NCBI GenBank assembly: GCA_030064795.1
Contig: JASJEI010000048.1
Location: forward strand, 1 to 31,756
Origin: Pleurocapsa sp. MO_226.B13
GTDB lineage: Bacteria > Cyanobacteriota > Cyanobacteriia > Cyanobacteriales > Xenococcaceae
Length of the DNA stretch: 31,756 nucleotides
Direction of reading: 5' to 3'
Of this stretch, positions 23,755 through 31,611 are shown piece after piece. The notes under the pieces were generated by a model. That model made no database searches and was not told where the DNA came from. It was given only the letters and a program-made list of their open reading frames with translations. Position numbers and translations under genes: made by a program. Numbering within the stretch: position 1 is the first letter of the stretch; the number at the start of each line of letters is the position of its first letter.

Positions 23755-25007
23755 AGCCCTTGAAAAAAGAGAGTTAGAGGCTTTACCCTGTTAGTCACAA
23801 CACAAACAGGTAAGCGATGAAAATCACCTCTCCTCTTTATCATCCATTGTTCCAACTGCTGGGTCAATCAAAAGCCTGGGTCGATCAGCGTCATCTTCAA
23901 ACTGTGTGCTGGATGGTCATTGGTTTGATTTGCTCTGGCTGTATTAACCTCACCAGATGGAGCACCTATACCGAAAGCCGTGCTAATTTTGCTCAGAGTC
24001 ATCAACGTCGCTTCAGTCGTTGGTTGCACAACAGTCGGATCAATGCTCCGAGTCTCTATAAACCCATCATTCAAGATGCTTTAGCTGACTGGGATAGCAG
24101 TGACATCAGAGTGATTGAGGACACCACGATGTTATGGAACCAATACTGTCTAGTACGCTTATCTGTTCAATACCGCGGTCGCGCTGTTGTTCTCGGGTGG
24201 AGAGTGTTAGAACAATCGAGTAGTACTGTGGCCTTGAAGGAATATGAAGACCTCCTGCGCGCTAGTGCCAAGCTGTTACCCCCAGTCGTGAAGGTCATTT
24301 TTCTCGCTGACCGTGGCTTTGCTGACACGAAGTTGATGAGCTTGGTGACCCAAGAGTTGGGATGGCATCATCGCATTCGGCTCAAAAGTAATGCTTGGAT
24401 ATTCCGTCGTGGCTATGGTTGGAAGCAACTGCGAGATTTTCACCTCGGGCGTGGAGAAGCTTGGTTGATGCAAAATGTGAAGCTGACTAAAACCCATGAG
24501 TATGGCTTGGTTCACCTCGCCAAGCGCACGGGATCCCCTCAGTGGTGAATTATGGTACATTGTTAGCGACGAACCTACGACCCATAAGACTTTTGCGGAA
24601 TATGCTGAGAGGTTTGATATTGAAGAAGAATTCTTAGACGAAAAATCCAATGGCTTCCAGTTACCGAAGTCCGAAATCCGTTCCCTTACCGCCTTATCTC
24701 GTTTATGCTTTGTGGTGGCAGTGGCAGCCTTGTGGTTAACCTCTCAAGGGGAGCAGGTAGTTGCCTCTGGAATGAGGCGGCGAGTAGACTGTCATTGGTT
24801 TCGAGGCAACAGTTATCTGCGTATTGGTTGGGACTGGCTTAAAGCTGTGATCCATAAAGGATGGAAGCTATTCCCGAAGATGACCTTAAGTGGTCGAGCT
24901 GACCCAGAACCAGCTATGGCTTCCTGGAAACAGGCGAGCCAAAAACTTGAACGCGAGTTTACGGTTAAATCCATTACCTACATGGCTTGTTGAGTTTTGT
25001 CCGTCAA
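23723..25007 (+). mobile_element. IS4-family insertion sequence
   Basis: 1285 bp bounded by perfect 15-bp inverted repeats: TTGACGGACAAAACT (23723-23737) and AGTTTTGTCCGTCAA (24993-25007), with imperfect pairing continuing inward. It carries one transposase, in the + direction, disrupted by a frameshift. The flanking sequences (GCCCTGA on the left, CCAGCGG on the right) share no duplication, whereas IS4 elements normally create one of about 10-13 bp. The two flanking genes are unrelated halves. This copy therefore marks a deletion, inversion or recombination between two copies. Confidence 0.85.
23817..24993 (+). pseudogene. IS4-family transposase, frameshifted
   Basis: The first frame runs 23817-24548 (243 aa). 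The rest of the protein continues in another frame from about 24520 to 24993. Together they give about 390 aa, a normal size. The first catalytic Asp is probably in VIEDTTML and the second in FLADRGFAD. The third-residue region carries the full IS4 signature Y-x2-R-x3-E-x6-K (YAERFDIEEEFLDEK) but lies after the shift. The join falls within 24520-24535 with no slippery run, so it looks like a disabling indel rather than programmed frameshifting. Confidence 0.85.
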
Positions 25008-25120
25008 CCAGCGGTAGCAATATTAGATTGGTTATCTTCTGTCCAAAAGTTACCCGTTGTAAATGTTACCGAGTCAAAGGGATTGACTTCCCGTTGAATA
25101 ATTTCTTTTAATGTAGCCAC
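25004..25120 (-). pseudogene. 5' stub of a gene truncated by the insertion sequence
   Basis: Reading leftward from a GTG at 25120 (AAAAGG upstream): VATLKEIIQREVNPFDSVTF, then TTGNFWTEDNQSNIATAG. It runs into the right end of the insertion sequence and stops after 38 codons. The sequence reminds me of the N-terminus of a large cyanobacterial P-loop ATPase, but the nucleotide-binding part is gone, so this is uncertain. It lies 51 bases downstream of the broken gene at 25172-26020, same strand, suggesting a former two-gene operon. Confidence 0.6.
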
Positions 25121-25171
25121 AATAATACCTTTTAGTTATCTTTAAAAATTATTGAAAAGCGATCGATCGCC

Positions 25172-26020
25172 CTAGTTAACCATCAGGAAAAATAACGAAC
25201 CGCCGACATCTTGGGGAATACCAGCTTCTATTTGTTCTTTGCTGTAGTGCATCGCTTCGACTAAAGAACTTAATTCCAATTGGTCTTCTCTTTGGAGACG
25301 ATACAGCGCGTCATCTAATTCTTTTCTCGATAAAGGAGGTTGCAATTTATCCCGCAGGTGAAAAATGGGGAGATAATTATCCGTACCTATTTCGCTGTCT
25401 AGATCGATAATTGTTTGCAGAATTTCTTTATCGCTTGGTTTTTTACCGTTGTATTCTGGTTTGGCAAAGGGTTTATCTCCATTAGCATTAACTACTGCTT
25501 CGGGTTTTGACTGTCGCGGATATCTCCGCAAGAAACTCAGATAATTATGGAGTAAATTAAGACTCAAAACCGAATTAGTACCTTTAGGACTATATTCCTC
25601 AGCCAGAACTTGTTTTCCTCGATCTGTCAGCCAGACTTGTTCGATTTTGGTTTCTGCTGCGCTAATCAAACCTCGTGCTGCTAGGCTATCGATTAATTTC
25701 TCTCGTTTCTCGGCGGGAGTGACTTTAGTTTTTCCTGGGGTAATAGTCGTCTTAGCGCAAGCTTGAAGAATTTTTAGTTAGTCACTATTGACGGGTAAAT
25801 TATCTTCATCTAGCTTAAGTAATGCTTTACCCGCAGAGTCGATCTTCAACTTGGTAATAGTTTCACTACAGGCTATCAACTCGCGATCGCGCAAGTCTCG
25901 ACAAATACTTCGAGTTTTAGAAATGGTGGTTTTACTATTTGGCTTGAGTTGTTGAATTTTGCCTTGATAGTTTTCTTGACCTAAAAGTTTGAGGAGAAAC
26001 TTTAATTCTTCTACTTTCAT
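25172..26020 (-). pseudogene. Unknown winged-helix-like gene with one in-frame stop
   Basis: Read from the ATG at 26020, the frame gives 80 codons, a TAA at 25778-25780, then continues in the same frame without interruption for 202 more codons to 25172. Sequence quality is the same on both sides of the stop (NLPVNSD, stop, LKILQACAKTTITPGKTKVT...), so a single nonsense change such as GAA or CAA to TAA explains it. The parts LTDRGKQVLAEEY and SAGKALLKL look like winged-helix wings. I do not recognise the family. Its downstream partner is truncated by the insertion sequence, so the whole unit is decaying. An internal start at 25669 could still yield the C-terminal half. Confidence 0.7.
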
Positions 26021-26124
26021 CTTTCGTAAGTTTGCGTTCTTTTTTCCAGGTTATTCGGAGAACTTTTACGATCGCACTGATGTAAACACTGATTTTCCTT
26101 GATTTGTAGGTTGTACTAAACAAT

Positions 26125-26156
26125 AAAAAAGCGATCGCCTGAAAAAAAGCGATCGC
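26125..26156 (-). terminator. Terminator built from two HIP1 octamers
   Basis: On the minus strand: GCGATCGC (26156-26149), a 10-base T-rich loop, GCGATCGC (26138-26131), then six Ts (26130-26125). Because the octamer is its own reverse complement, two copies form an 8-bp stem. It lies 56 bases after the stop codon of the lipoprotein gene at 26212 and before the gene starting at 26020, the right place for a terminator. Confidence 0.65.
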
Positions 26157-26211
26157 TATAGTGATTAACATTCAAAAACTGCACCAGCGCAGTCTTAAAC
26201 CCGATTAATAA

Positions 26212-27075
26212 TTATCTTCTGCCTCTTCTGCTACCAAAACTACGGCTTGGTCTTCCAATTCCCGAACTACTACCAAAACTACTACGACGTTTAAATTGTT
26301 TCGATTTACCAGAAGAACGGAGAGTACTAGAACCTACACCAGAACCAGTCGCACGGCTATTGTTATTTACAGATTTACGAGGCTGATTATTAGAAGCGTT
26401 GCGGATACTACCTGTTGTTCTTAATGTACGACGATTTCTGACTGCTGCGGGAGGTTCGTTATAACGTTGTTGATAGCGATCGACCGCTTGAGAATAACTA
26501 TTTCCATAACCACCATAACCAGTCATTATCCCTCCTGGTTGGTATACAGGAGGTACATAGTATTGAGGCTGGAATAACATACTGGCTATAGCTTGTCCTG
26601 CCAAAGCACCCGCAAAAGGAGTCCAAAAATTAGATTCTCTTCTAACTACTACTGTTTCAGTTTGACCAGTCTGAGGATCGTTACGGGTTTCCGTAACATT
26701 GTGAACGTATTCAATTTTAAAATCTTCTGTTAAATATAAGACAGGTTGACCATCATCCACCTGAAGATAGCTTTTTTCGCCGTTGGCCGCTGCATCCTCA
26801 TCAATACGAGCCATCTGCAACTGTGCCGTTTGCAGTACGGGAGGAGTTCCAGGGGGAGTGTTGAGCAACATTAAACTATATTCGCCACTAGCATCATCGT
26901 AAGTGGCTTGTTGCACAGCATATTTGCCATCATTAATAGAAGTCGGTGCAGCAGAAATACTAGCATTATTATTAGAGGAGGGTTGTGATTGCATTGACGT
27001 AGATGAACCAGAACAACCGATAGTAGTCCAGCACAACGACAATGACATCAATAGAATTACAATTTTTCGCAACAT
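26212..27075 (-). CDS. Putative lipoprotein with Ser/Arg-rich tail
   Basis: 287 aa. N-terminus MLRKIVILLMSLSLCWTTIGC: a signal peptide with a lipobox ending at C21, so export and lipid anchoring are expected. A Ser/Asn-rich linker is followed by a compact region (about 50-150, KYAVQQATYDDASGEYSLMLLNTPPGTPPVLQTAQLQ). A Gly/Ala membrane-like stretch follows (WTPFAGALAGQAIASMLF, about 152-169), then a Tyr/Pro/Gly-rich part and a strongly basic Ser/Arg/Gly tail (215-287). The family is not recognised. Transcribed alone, with a terminator behind it. Confidence 0.7.
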   Translation of the reverse strand: MLRKIVILLMSLSLCWTTIGCSGSSTSMQSQPSSNNNASISAAPTSINDGKYAVQQATYDDASGEYSLMLLNTPPGTPPVLQTAQLQMARIDEDAAANGEKSYLQVDDGQPVLYLTEDFKIEYVHNVTETRNDPQTGQTETVVVRRESNFWTPFAGALAGQAIASMLFQPQYYVPPVYQPGGIMTGYGGYGNSYSQAVDRYQQRYNEPPAAVRNRRTLRTTGSIRNASNNQPRKSVNNNSRATGSGVGSSTLRSSGKSKQFKRRSSFGSSSGIGRPSRSFGSRRGRR

Positions 27076-27182
27076 AATAAAAATTATTTTTTTGTCTGCT
27101 TTTGATTGTAAAACTTTCCCGACCTACAAGAATTACGGATAATACCCCGATCTAAAAATGTCTCGGATCGTGAAATAAAAAA

Positions 27183-27779
27183 TCAAGCCATAGATGCTTC
27201 CTTGGTTAAAACAAAAACATTGCCTTCGTTTCCTCTACCGACTCTCATATCTTCATCTAAATAGGTAATTTCTAACCAGCCTTGTTGCTCTCCGCGCTCG
27301 ATTTTGAAGTCTAGGGGGAAAAACTTTTTGCCTGATTCTATCTGTTGAATAAACTTTTCGGGAGTATTGTAGCTAAATAATCGCTGCAAGCCGATAATAG
27401 AACGCTCAAAGATTACATTGACTCTACTTTCTGATACGGGTTCAAAAGTGGCAGCAACACTAACTAACCCTTCTAACATTGGTATGCCGATAATTTCGGC
27501 AATATTATAAACCTTGGCTTCGGAGACGCGAATACATTGATAGATTTGTCCTAGCTTAAATAAGGGAAAACGATCTAAACCTAAAATACCTTTACTAGTG
27601 GTGTATAATAATCGCCAATCACCCTGGAGTAAATCTTTTGCTTCTAAGGGGTTAGGAGTAGGATTAGTGTCTTCTAACTGTTGAATTGCCGAAAGTACTC
27701 GGACATTATCGATTTCGTTAGCCAGTAAACCACGATTTTTACCAGCGATCGCCTCTAACAATTCTGCTTTTTTACTCAT
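27183..27779 (-). CDS. PAP/fibrillin family protein
   Basis: 198 aa from the ATG at 27779; an upstream in-frame start at 27800 would add seven residues. It carries the fibrillin (plastid lipid-associated protein) features KAELLEAIAGKNRG at the N-terminus, LLQGDWRLLYTTSKGILGLDRFPLFKLGQIYQCI in the middle and the C-terminal WLEITYLDEDMRVGRGNEGNVFVLTK. Lipocalin-like proteins, associated with thylakoids and photoprotection in plants and cyanobacteria. No signal peptide. The function of the cyanobacterial member is only partly known. Confidence 0.88.
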   Translation of the reverse strand: MSKKAELLEAIAGKNRGLLANEIDNVRVLSAIQQLEDTNPTPNPLEAKDLLQGDWRLLYTTSKGILGLDRFPLFKLGQIYQCIRVSEAKVYNIAEIIGIPMLEGLVSVAATFEPVSESRVNVIFERSIIGLQRLFSYNTPEKFIQQIESGKKFFPLDFKIERGEQQGWLEITYLDEDMRVGRGNEGNVFVLTKEASMA

Positions 27780-27895
27780 GGGGTTTTTATTAATCCTCAA
27801 CTTATTAATATTTTATAGACATATTTAGCCTTTATCTGAATTAGCAAAACCAAAAAACGATCGGGGAAACCATAATTCCGCGATCGCTTGTCTCA

Positions 27896-27913
27896 ATATT
27901 TATTAATAAATAT
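27896..27913. repeat. Perfect 18-bp AT palindrome
   Basis: ATATTTATTAATAAATAT lies just after the stop codon of the lipoprotein gene at 27917 on the minus strand. It may act as a weak hairpin or be coincidence in AT-rich DNA. Confidence 0.35.
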
Positions 27914-27916
27914 CTC

Positions 27917-28711
27917 CTATTGAGCGTCTTTTAAGTTTAGGGAAATACTAGATATCAAAGGTCGAGCCTCAAGATTCTCTTCGGGTAAGGAACTAATTCT
28001 CTCTCTTGAATCTTCTGGGGTTTCTCCAATTGTTTTAGAAACTTCTACCCCTGACTGTTCTAAGATAACTAAGGGAGTCGGAAAATGATTGCGATCGACC
28101 CTTTTGACTAAAATTTGACCGTTAGATAAGTATTGACCCACTTCCACATAACGACTACTAGTTTCTTCTGGAGCTTTAACGATTAATTTAGTTCTACCAT
28201 TAGATTCATACAATCCAGAAATAATTACTTCTTGAGCTAGATTTGCCCTAGTTTCTGCTACTGGATTGGGCAATCTATTATTGTTATTATTATTCTGTCG
28301 CTGAGTGACGCGATTGCGTTCTCTATTGGTACGATTGTTTCGATTTGTAGTTGGTTGTGGTGCTGTTTCCTCCTCCTCAATTTCGATTTTGGGAACGAGA
28401 GTAACTACAGAAAAAGGATCGGGTCTACCACGAACGCTATTTCTAACTCTGGTATCGGGATTGGTTGCTGGAATTAATCCAGCAATTGCTTGAGTAGGTT
28501 CGGGTTCTTCTTCCTCTAGATCTGCAAATTCCTGCCCTTCTTCTTCAGTAGTTTTAGCTGGAGTTTTGTTAGCATTAACTTCAACAGGAATAGGCTTTTT
28601 ATTACTTTCTTCTACCTCTTTTCGTGCCTCATTAAAATCAGCAAAATAGGAACATCCCCCAGATAGAGAGGCTAGCATTACTGTTAAGATCGACAATACA
28701 GTTTTATTCAT
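27917..28711 (-). CDS. Putative lipoprotein of unknown function
   Basis: 264 aa. MNKTVLSILTVMLASLSGGC is a signal peptide with a lipobox ending at C20. A long acidic/Asn-rich, probably disordered region follows (about 30-150, including a run of Asn near residues 136-142). The C-terminal compact domain (about 155-235: AQEVIISGLYESNGRTKLIVKAPEETSSRYVEVGQYLSNGQILVKRVD) reads like a small beta domain of the kind found in pilus-assembly PilP proteins. That resemblance is weak and I would not name it. Located between fibrillin and sigF, all on the minus strand. Confidence 0.7.
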   Translation of the reverse strand: MNKTVLSILTVMLASLSGGCSYFADFNEARKEVEESNKKPIPVEVNANKTPAKTTEEEGQEFADLEEEEPEPTQAIAGLIPATNPDTRVRNSVRGRPDPFSVVTLVPKIEIEEEETAPQPTTNRNNRTNRERNRVTQRQNNNNNNRLPNPVAETRANLAQEVIISGLYESNGRTKLIVKAPEETSSRYVEVGQYLSNGQILVKRVDRNHFPTPLVILEQSGVEVSKTIGETPEDSRERISSLPEENLEARPLISSISLNLKDAQ

Positions 28712-28819
28712 AATAATTACTCAAGGATCGATTAAGTTAAGTAACCCTTTTAAAAATGTAACCAAACAATTCAAACTCCAACATAGCAGTAGATTTTCAG
28801 ATCGGCTAGATTCAGAGAA

Positions 28820-29593
28820 CTAAGATTCTTGCACCATTGATTTTTTGAGTAAATTCAAACCTTTCTTTAATTGTCGAGATACTGTTACTACACTAATACC
28901 TAACATTTTTGCAGTTTCTTTCTGAGTTAAATCGTGTAAAAAGACAAATTCCAAAACGTCTCTGGTACGGTCTTCTAATTCTGCCAAAGCCTGCTGTAAA
29001 CGGACTTTATCTTCATAAACCAAATGAAAGCTACGATATTTGGGATCGGCAACTAAATCTCCCAGACTCATTTGAGCTTCAACATCGTTGTTAACAGAAA
29101 CATCTAGACTTAAAGGTTTACGATTTTGATAAGCAAGTTTAATATCCTGCCATTCTTTATCAGATACTTCTAGAGAGCGAGCAATTTCTGCATTAGTAGG
29201 TTGGCGATGATGCTTTTCTCTAAAGTTGTGGATAAAAGCGATCGATTGCTGTCTCAACTCTAGCCAACGTCTAGGAATTCTTAAAGTACAACTTTTATCT
29301 CTAAGATAATGTTGAATTTCTCCGCGAATATAAGGAATTGCAAAAGAGCTAAAGGCGTTACCTTTTTCTACATTAAAACGTTCTATTGCTCTAATTAATC
29401 CGATAGAACCTACTTGCAATAAATCTTCATAGCTCTCATTACATTGATTCATCCAATGATAAGCTTCTTTCTTCACCAAGCCAATATTCAACTCCATTAT
29501 TTGATTGCGAATATTGGTAGCTTTGTCTTTTTGATACTGGTGAAATAGTTGAAGACTGTCTATTTTGATATTTTTACTAATACAAGCTGTCAT
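28820..29593 (-). CDS. sigF: RNA polymerase sigma factor, SigF type (group 3)
   Basis: 257 aa from the ATG at 29593, preferred over 29617 because AGGAAAA precedes it and because Synechocystis SigF has nearly this length. Region 2 is seen as NQIMELNIGLVKKEAYHWMNQCNESYEDLLQVGSIGLIRAIERFNVEKGNAFSSFAIPYIRGEI. Region 3 follows (RIPRRWLELRQQSIAFI), then region 4 with the helix-turn-helix TQKETAKMLGISVVTVSRQLKK. There is no N-terminal region 1.1. In Synechocystis SigF governs type IV pili and motility genes (established for that organism). Which genes it controls here is not visible. Confidence 0.9.
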   Translation of the reverse strand: MTACISKNIKIDSLQLFHQYQKDKATNIRNQIMELNIGLVKKEAYHWMNQCNESYEDLLQVGSIGLIRAIERFNVEKGNAFSSFAIPYIRGEIQHYLRDKSCTLRIPRRWLELRQQSIAFIHNFREKHHRQPTNAEIARSLEVSDKEWQDIKLAYQNRKPLSLDVSVNNDVEAQMSLGDLVADPKYRSFHLVYEDKVRLQQALAELEDRTRDVLEFVFLHDLTQKETAKMLGISVVTVSRQLKKGLNLLKKSMVQES

Positions 29594-29617
29594 TATTTTT
29601 TCCTGGATAGAGAACAA

Positions 29618-29908
29618 TATAAGATTTATAAGCTAATGATTTATCTGTTATAAACAAAATCGTTTCTGAAACATTTTTAGCTTATTAGTTACTATCTCTT
29701 TAGGACAACAGCATTTCTACTATTTTTATTTGATAAAGTTGTAATTAAGACCAGGATTACACTTAATATTTTGGGTTAAAACCGATTAATTCAGTATTTT
29801 TACCCTGAAAATTTGAATAAAAAAAGGGGCTAAATGCCCCCAAATACTTTTCAGATTGCAGTGAATTAACTAGTAAATTAAATAGTTAAATTTACACTTA
29901 TCAAATAA
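29618..29908. other. Intergenic region between psbO and sigF
   Basis: About 290 AT-rich bases holding the psbO terminator (29819-29841) and, nearer sigF, its promoter. No convincing -35/-10 pair, RNA gene or open frame was recognised in the remainder. Confidence 0.5.
29819..29841 (-). terminator. psbO intrinsic terminator
   Basis: On the minus strand: GGGGC (29840-29836, with one more G at 29841), loop ATTTA, GCCCC, then seven Ts. It lies 68 bases after the psbO stop codon, a textbook intrinsic terminator for a highly expressed gene. Confidence 0.8.
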
Positions 29909-30736
29909 TTAGGCATTAGATTCAACTCTGCCGTAAAAAATACCACGAACTTTTACTTCTTCTGGTTCTTCTGCACCCAAATCAGTAGCAGAAGGTTGTT
30001 CGCTTTCAAATACTCCAGCAATTTCTCCAGTTTCACCATCTACCTTAGTAACGTTTAAGGACATTTTGCCTTTGCGAGAGACAAATTCTTTGACGTTTGC
30101 TTTGGCAAACTGAGGATCGTCTGCACGTCCAGGTAAGGCGACAGCGTTATCATAACCACTAGCCAAACTACGTCCTTTAGGATCTAAGAAAACCTGTCCG
30201 CGATAAGAAGGAACGTTAAATTCTCCTTCAAAGTCAGTTGAGGTGTTTATAGAATCAGCTTTCAATTGGGTAGTACCTATGTACTGTTTTATGGTAAAGA
30301 GGAAAGGAACTTCTTTTCCACCAGGTAACAAAACAGTAGCAGGTTGAAAATCGATCCCATCAATTTCAGTAAAGGTTAGAGTGCCATCTTCATTAGAATC
30401 AATAGTTCCCTGAATTTGGTCGAGACTAGAAGTATATCTGGTTAATAGTTTGCCTTCAATAAACTCAGCTTTTTGACGTTTACTAACTGGCTCTTCTTTA
30501 ACAAAATATTCTCTAGGCTCTAAACATAAATCTTGAATAGTATAGGATTTGCCTGGTTCAATATTAATAGTTCCGCGACTGCTTTCTGGCAACTCCAAAC
30601 AAGTGTTAGCTATTCCAGTATTTAGAATGTCGTCGTAAGTTAATTCGCTTCTACTTACATCGGTAGAATCACTACAGGCAGTCAGCACACTCAAGCATAG
30701 TGCTAGGAAGCTAGCAATAATCGTACGGTATCTCAT
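29909..30736 (-). CDS. psbO: Photosystem II manganese-stabilising protein PsbO
   Basis: 275 aa from the ATG at 30736; a start four codons earlier (30748) is also possible. Extrinsic lumenal subunit that stabilises the Mn4CaO5 cluster of photosystem II. Signature segments present: LTYDDILNTGIANTC, EYFVKEEPVSKRQKAEF, DGIDFQPATVLLPGG, STDFEGEFNVPSYRG, FLDPKGRSLASGYDNAVALP and TGEIAGVFESEQPSATDLGAEEPEEVKVRGIFYGRVE. The conserved disulfide pair is C46 and C71, 25 apart as usual. The leader ends in LTAC (C21), a lipobox, so the precursor may be processed by signal peptidase II rather than I. Monocistronic, with its own terminator. Confidence 0.97.
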   Translation of the reverse strand: MRYRTIIASFLALCLSVLTACSDSTDVSRSELTYDDILNTGIANTCLELPESSRGTINIEPGKSYTIQDLCLEPREYFVKEEPVSKRQKAEFIEGKLLTRYTSSLDQIQGTIDSNEDGTLTFTEIDGIDFQPATVLLPGGKEVPFLFTIKQYIGTTQLKADSINTSTDFEGEFNVPSYRGQVFLDPKGRSLASGYDNAVALPGRADDPQFAKANVKEFVSRKGKMSLNVTKVDGETGEIAGVFESEQPSATDLGAEEPEEVKVRGIFYGRVESNA

Positions 30737-30748
30737 AGTCAACTTCAT

Positions 30749-31032
30749 TTTGTCAATTTTAGATTTAACATCGAGCGCGAAAGATGTCGAAAATAGGCTG
30801 TTGTTAATAATTTAGCCATTTTTATAGATGCTATATACTCTACCAAATAAGGACTACCAATAAGCCGATCGACAACGAAATTTATCTTCTAGGGTTTGTA
30901 GAAAGAGGGTTTTGGGTTTGGGTTTAAGGGGAATGAATTAAATTCAAGATCTAAAAATCTGATTTTATCGAGACCGACAGAGTAAACTTTGTATAAAGTA
31001 GACAAAGTTCATTATTTACTCTTATTTGGCAC
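30749..31032. other. Intergenic region upstream of divergent psbO and the 110-aa gene
   Basis: About 280 AT-rich bases separating two divergent genes. It must contain both promoters. TATAAA- and TATATA-like boxes occur around 30820-30835 on the psbO side, but no confident -35/-10 pairing could be made. No RNA gene seen. Confidence 0.4.
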
Positions 31033-31365
31033 ATGACTCAAGATCGAGACTCGAATACTAATTGTTCGGAGAGTATATTAGAAGACAAAGCCAAAAGTAT
31101 TTTTGCTTTAGCCGAAAAAAATCGTCACGATAGTCTATTTTTATTGTCTTTGTTGCGCGAGCTTGAAAAAATCCACCGTCAAATCAGAGTCAGTTTTTTT
31201 GAGAAAGCTTTACCTCAAACCCGCAACGATCTATACCAGTTTGTCAGAGATATTGAAGAGAAAGGTGGCTGGCCCTATATTGAGAGAATGAGATTAAAAG
31301 ACTTATTACAGAATATGGAACTAGAGCCAGAAACTAAGTCGGAAGAGACTGAAAAAAGCTGTTAG
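31033..31365 (+). CDS. Small acidic/charged protein of unknown function
   Basis: 110 aa, soluble, no signal peptide, mainly helical with a long charged helix (about 18-60) and an acidic C-terminus. FFEKALPQTRNDLYQFVRDIEEKGGWPYIERMRLKDLLQ looks like a compact conserved core. I do not recognise the family. Divergent from psbO. Confidence 0.65.
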   Translation: MTQDRDSNTNCSESILEDKAKSIFALAEKNRHDSLFLLSLLRELEKIHRQIRVSFFEKALPQTRNDLYQFVRDIEEKGGWPYIERMRLKDLLQNMELEPETKSEETEKSC

Positions 31366-31450
31366 CCATTAGGGATCTGTTAGGGCGATCGATAACAATG
31401 AAAACCCAGGCAGGGATTAATAGTTGTGGCGATCGCTTGAAAATTCTTCT

Positions 31451-31510
31451 TTTCTTGGAGGTAGTAGAAGCTATCTAGATCTAAAAGGCTCGTAGCTACT
31501 GCCAGAAAAG
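31451..31510. repeat. Possible imperfect hairpin in the gap before the phosphohexomutase
   Basis: TTTTCTTGGAGGTAGTAG pairs imperfectly with CTACTGCCAGAAAA about 25 bases later. It may be a leader structure or a palindromic repeat remnant. The 246-base gap (31366-31611) contains two GCGATCGC-like sites and nothing else recognisable. Confidence 0.3.
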
Positions 31511-31611
31511 ATACTCGCTAATTATTTTGGTTATTGCTTTCTGGTTTCCAAACTACGTAGAAGCGGTTAATCTGTAAAGTATCATTATTAAATAAATTAA
31601 TTCTTGGTTTT

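Noticed and set aside
25935..26171. 78-codon minus-strand frame overlapping the start of the winged-helix-like gene
   Set aside because: It covers the HIP1 terminator and is off-frame relative to the supported gene.
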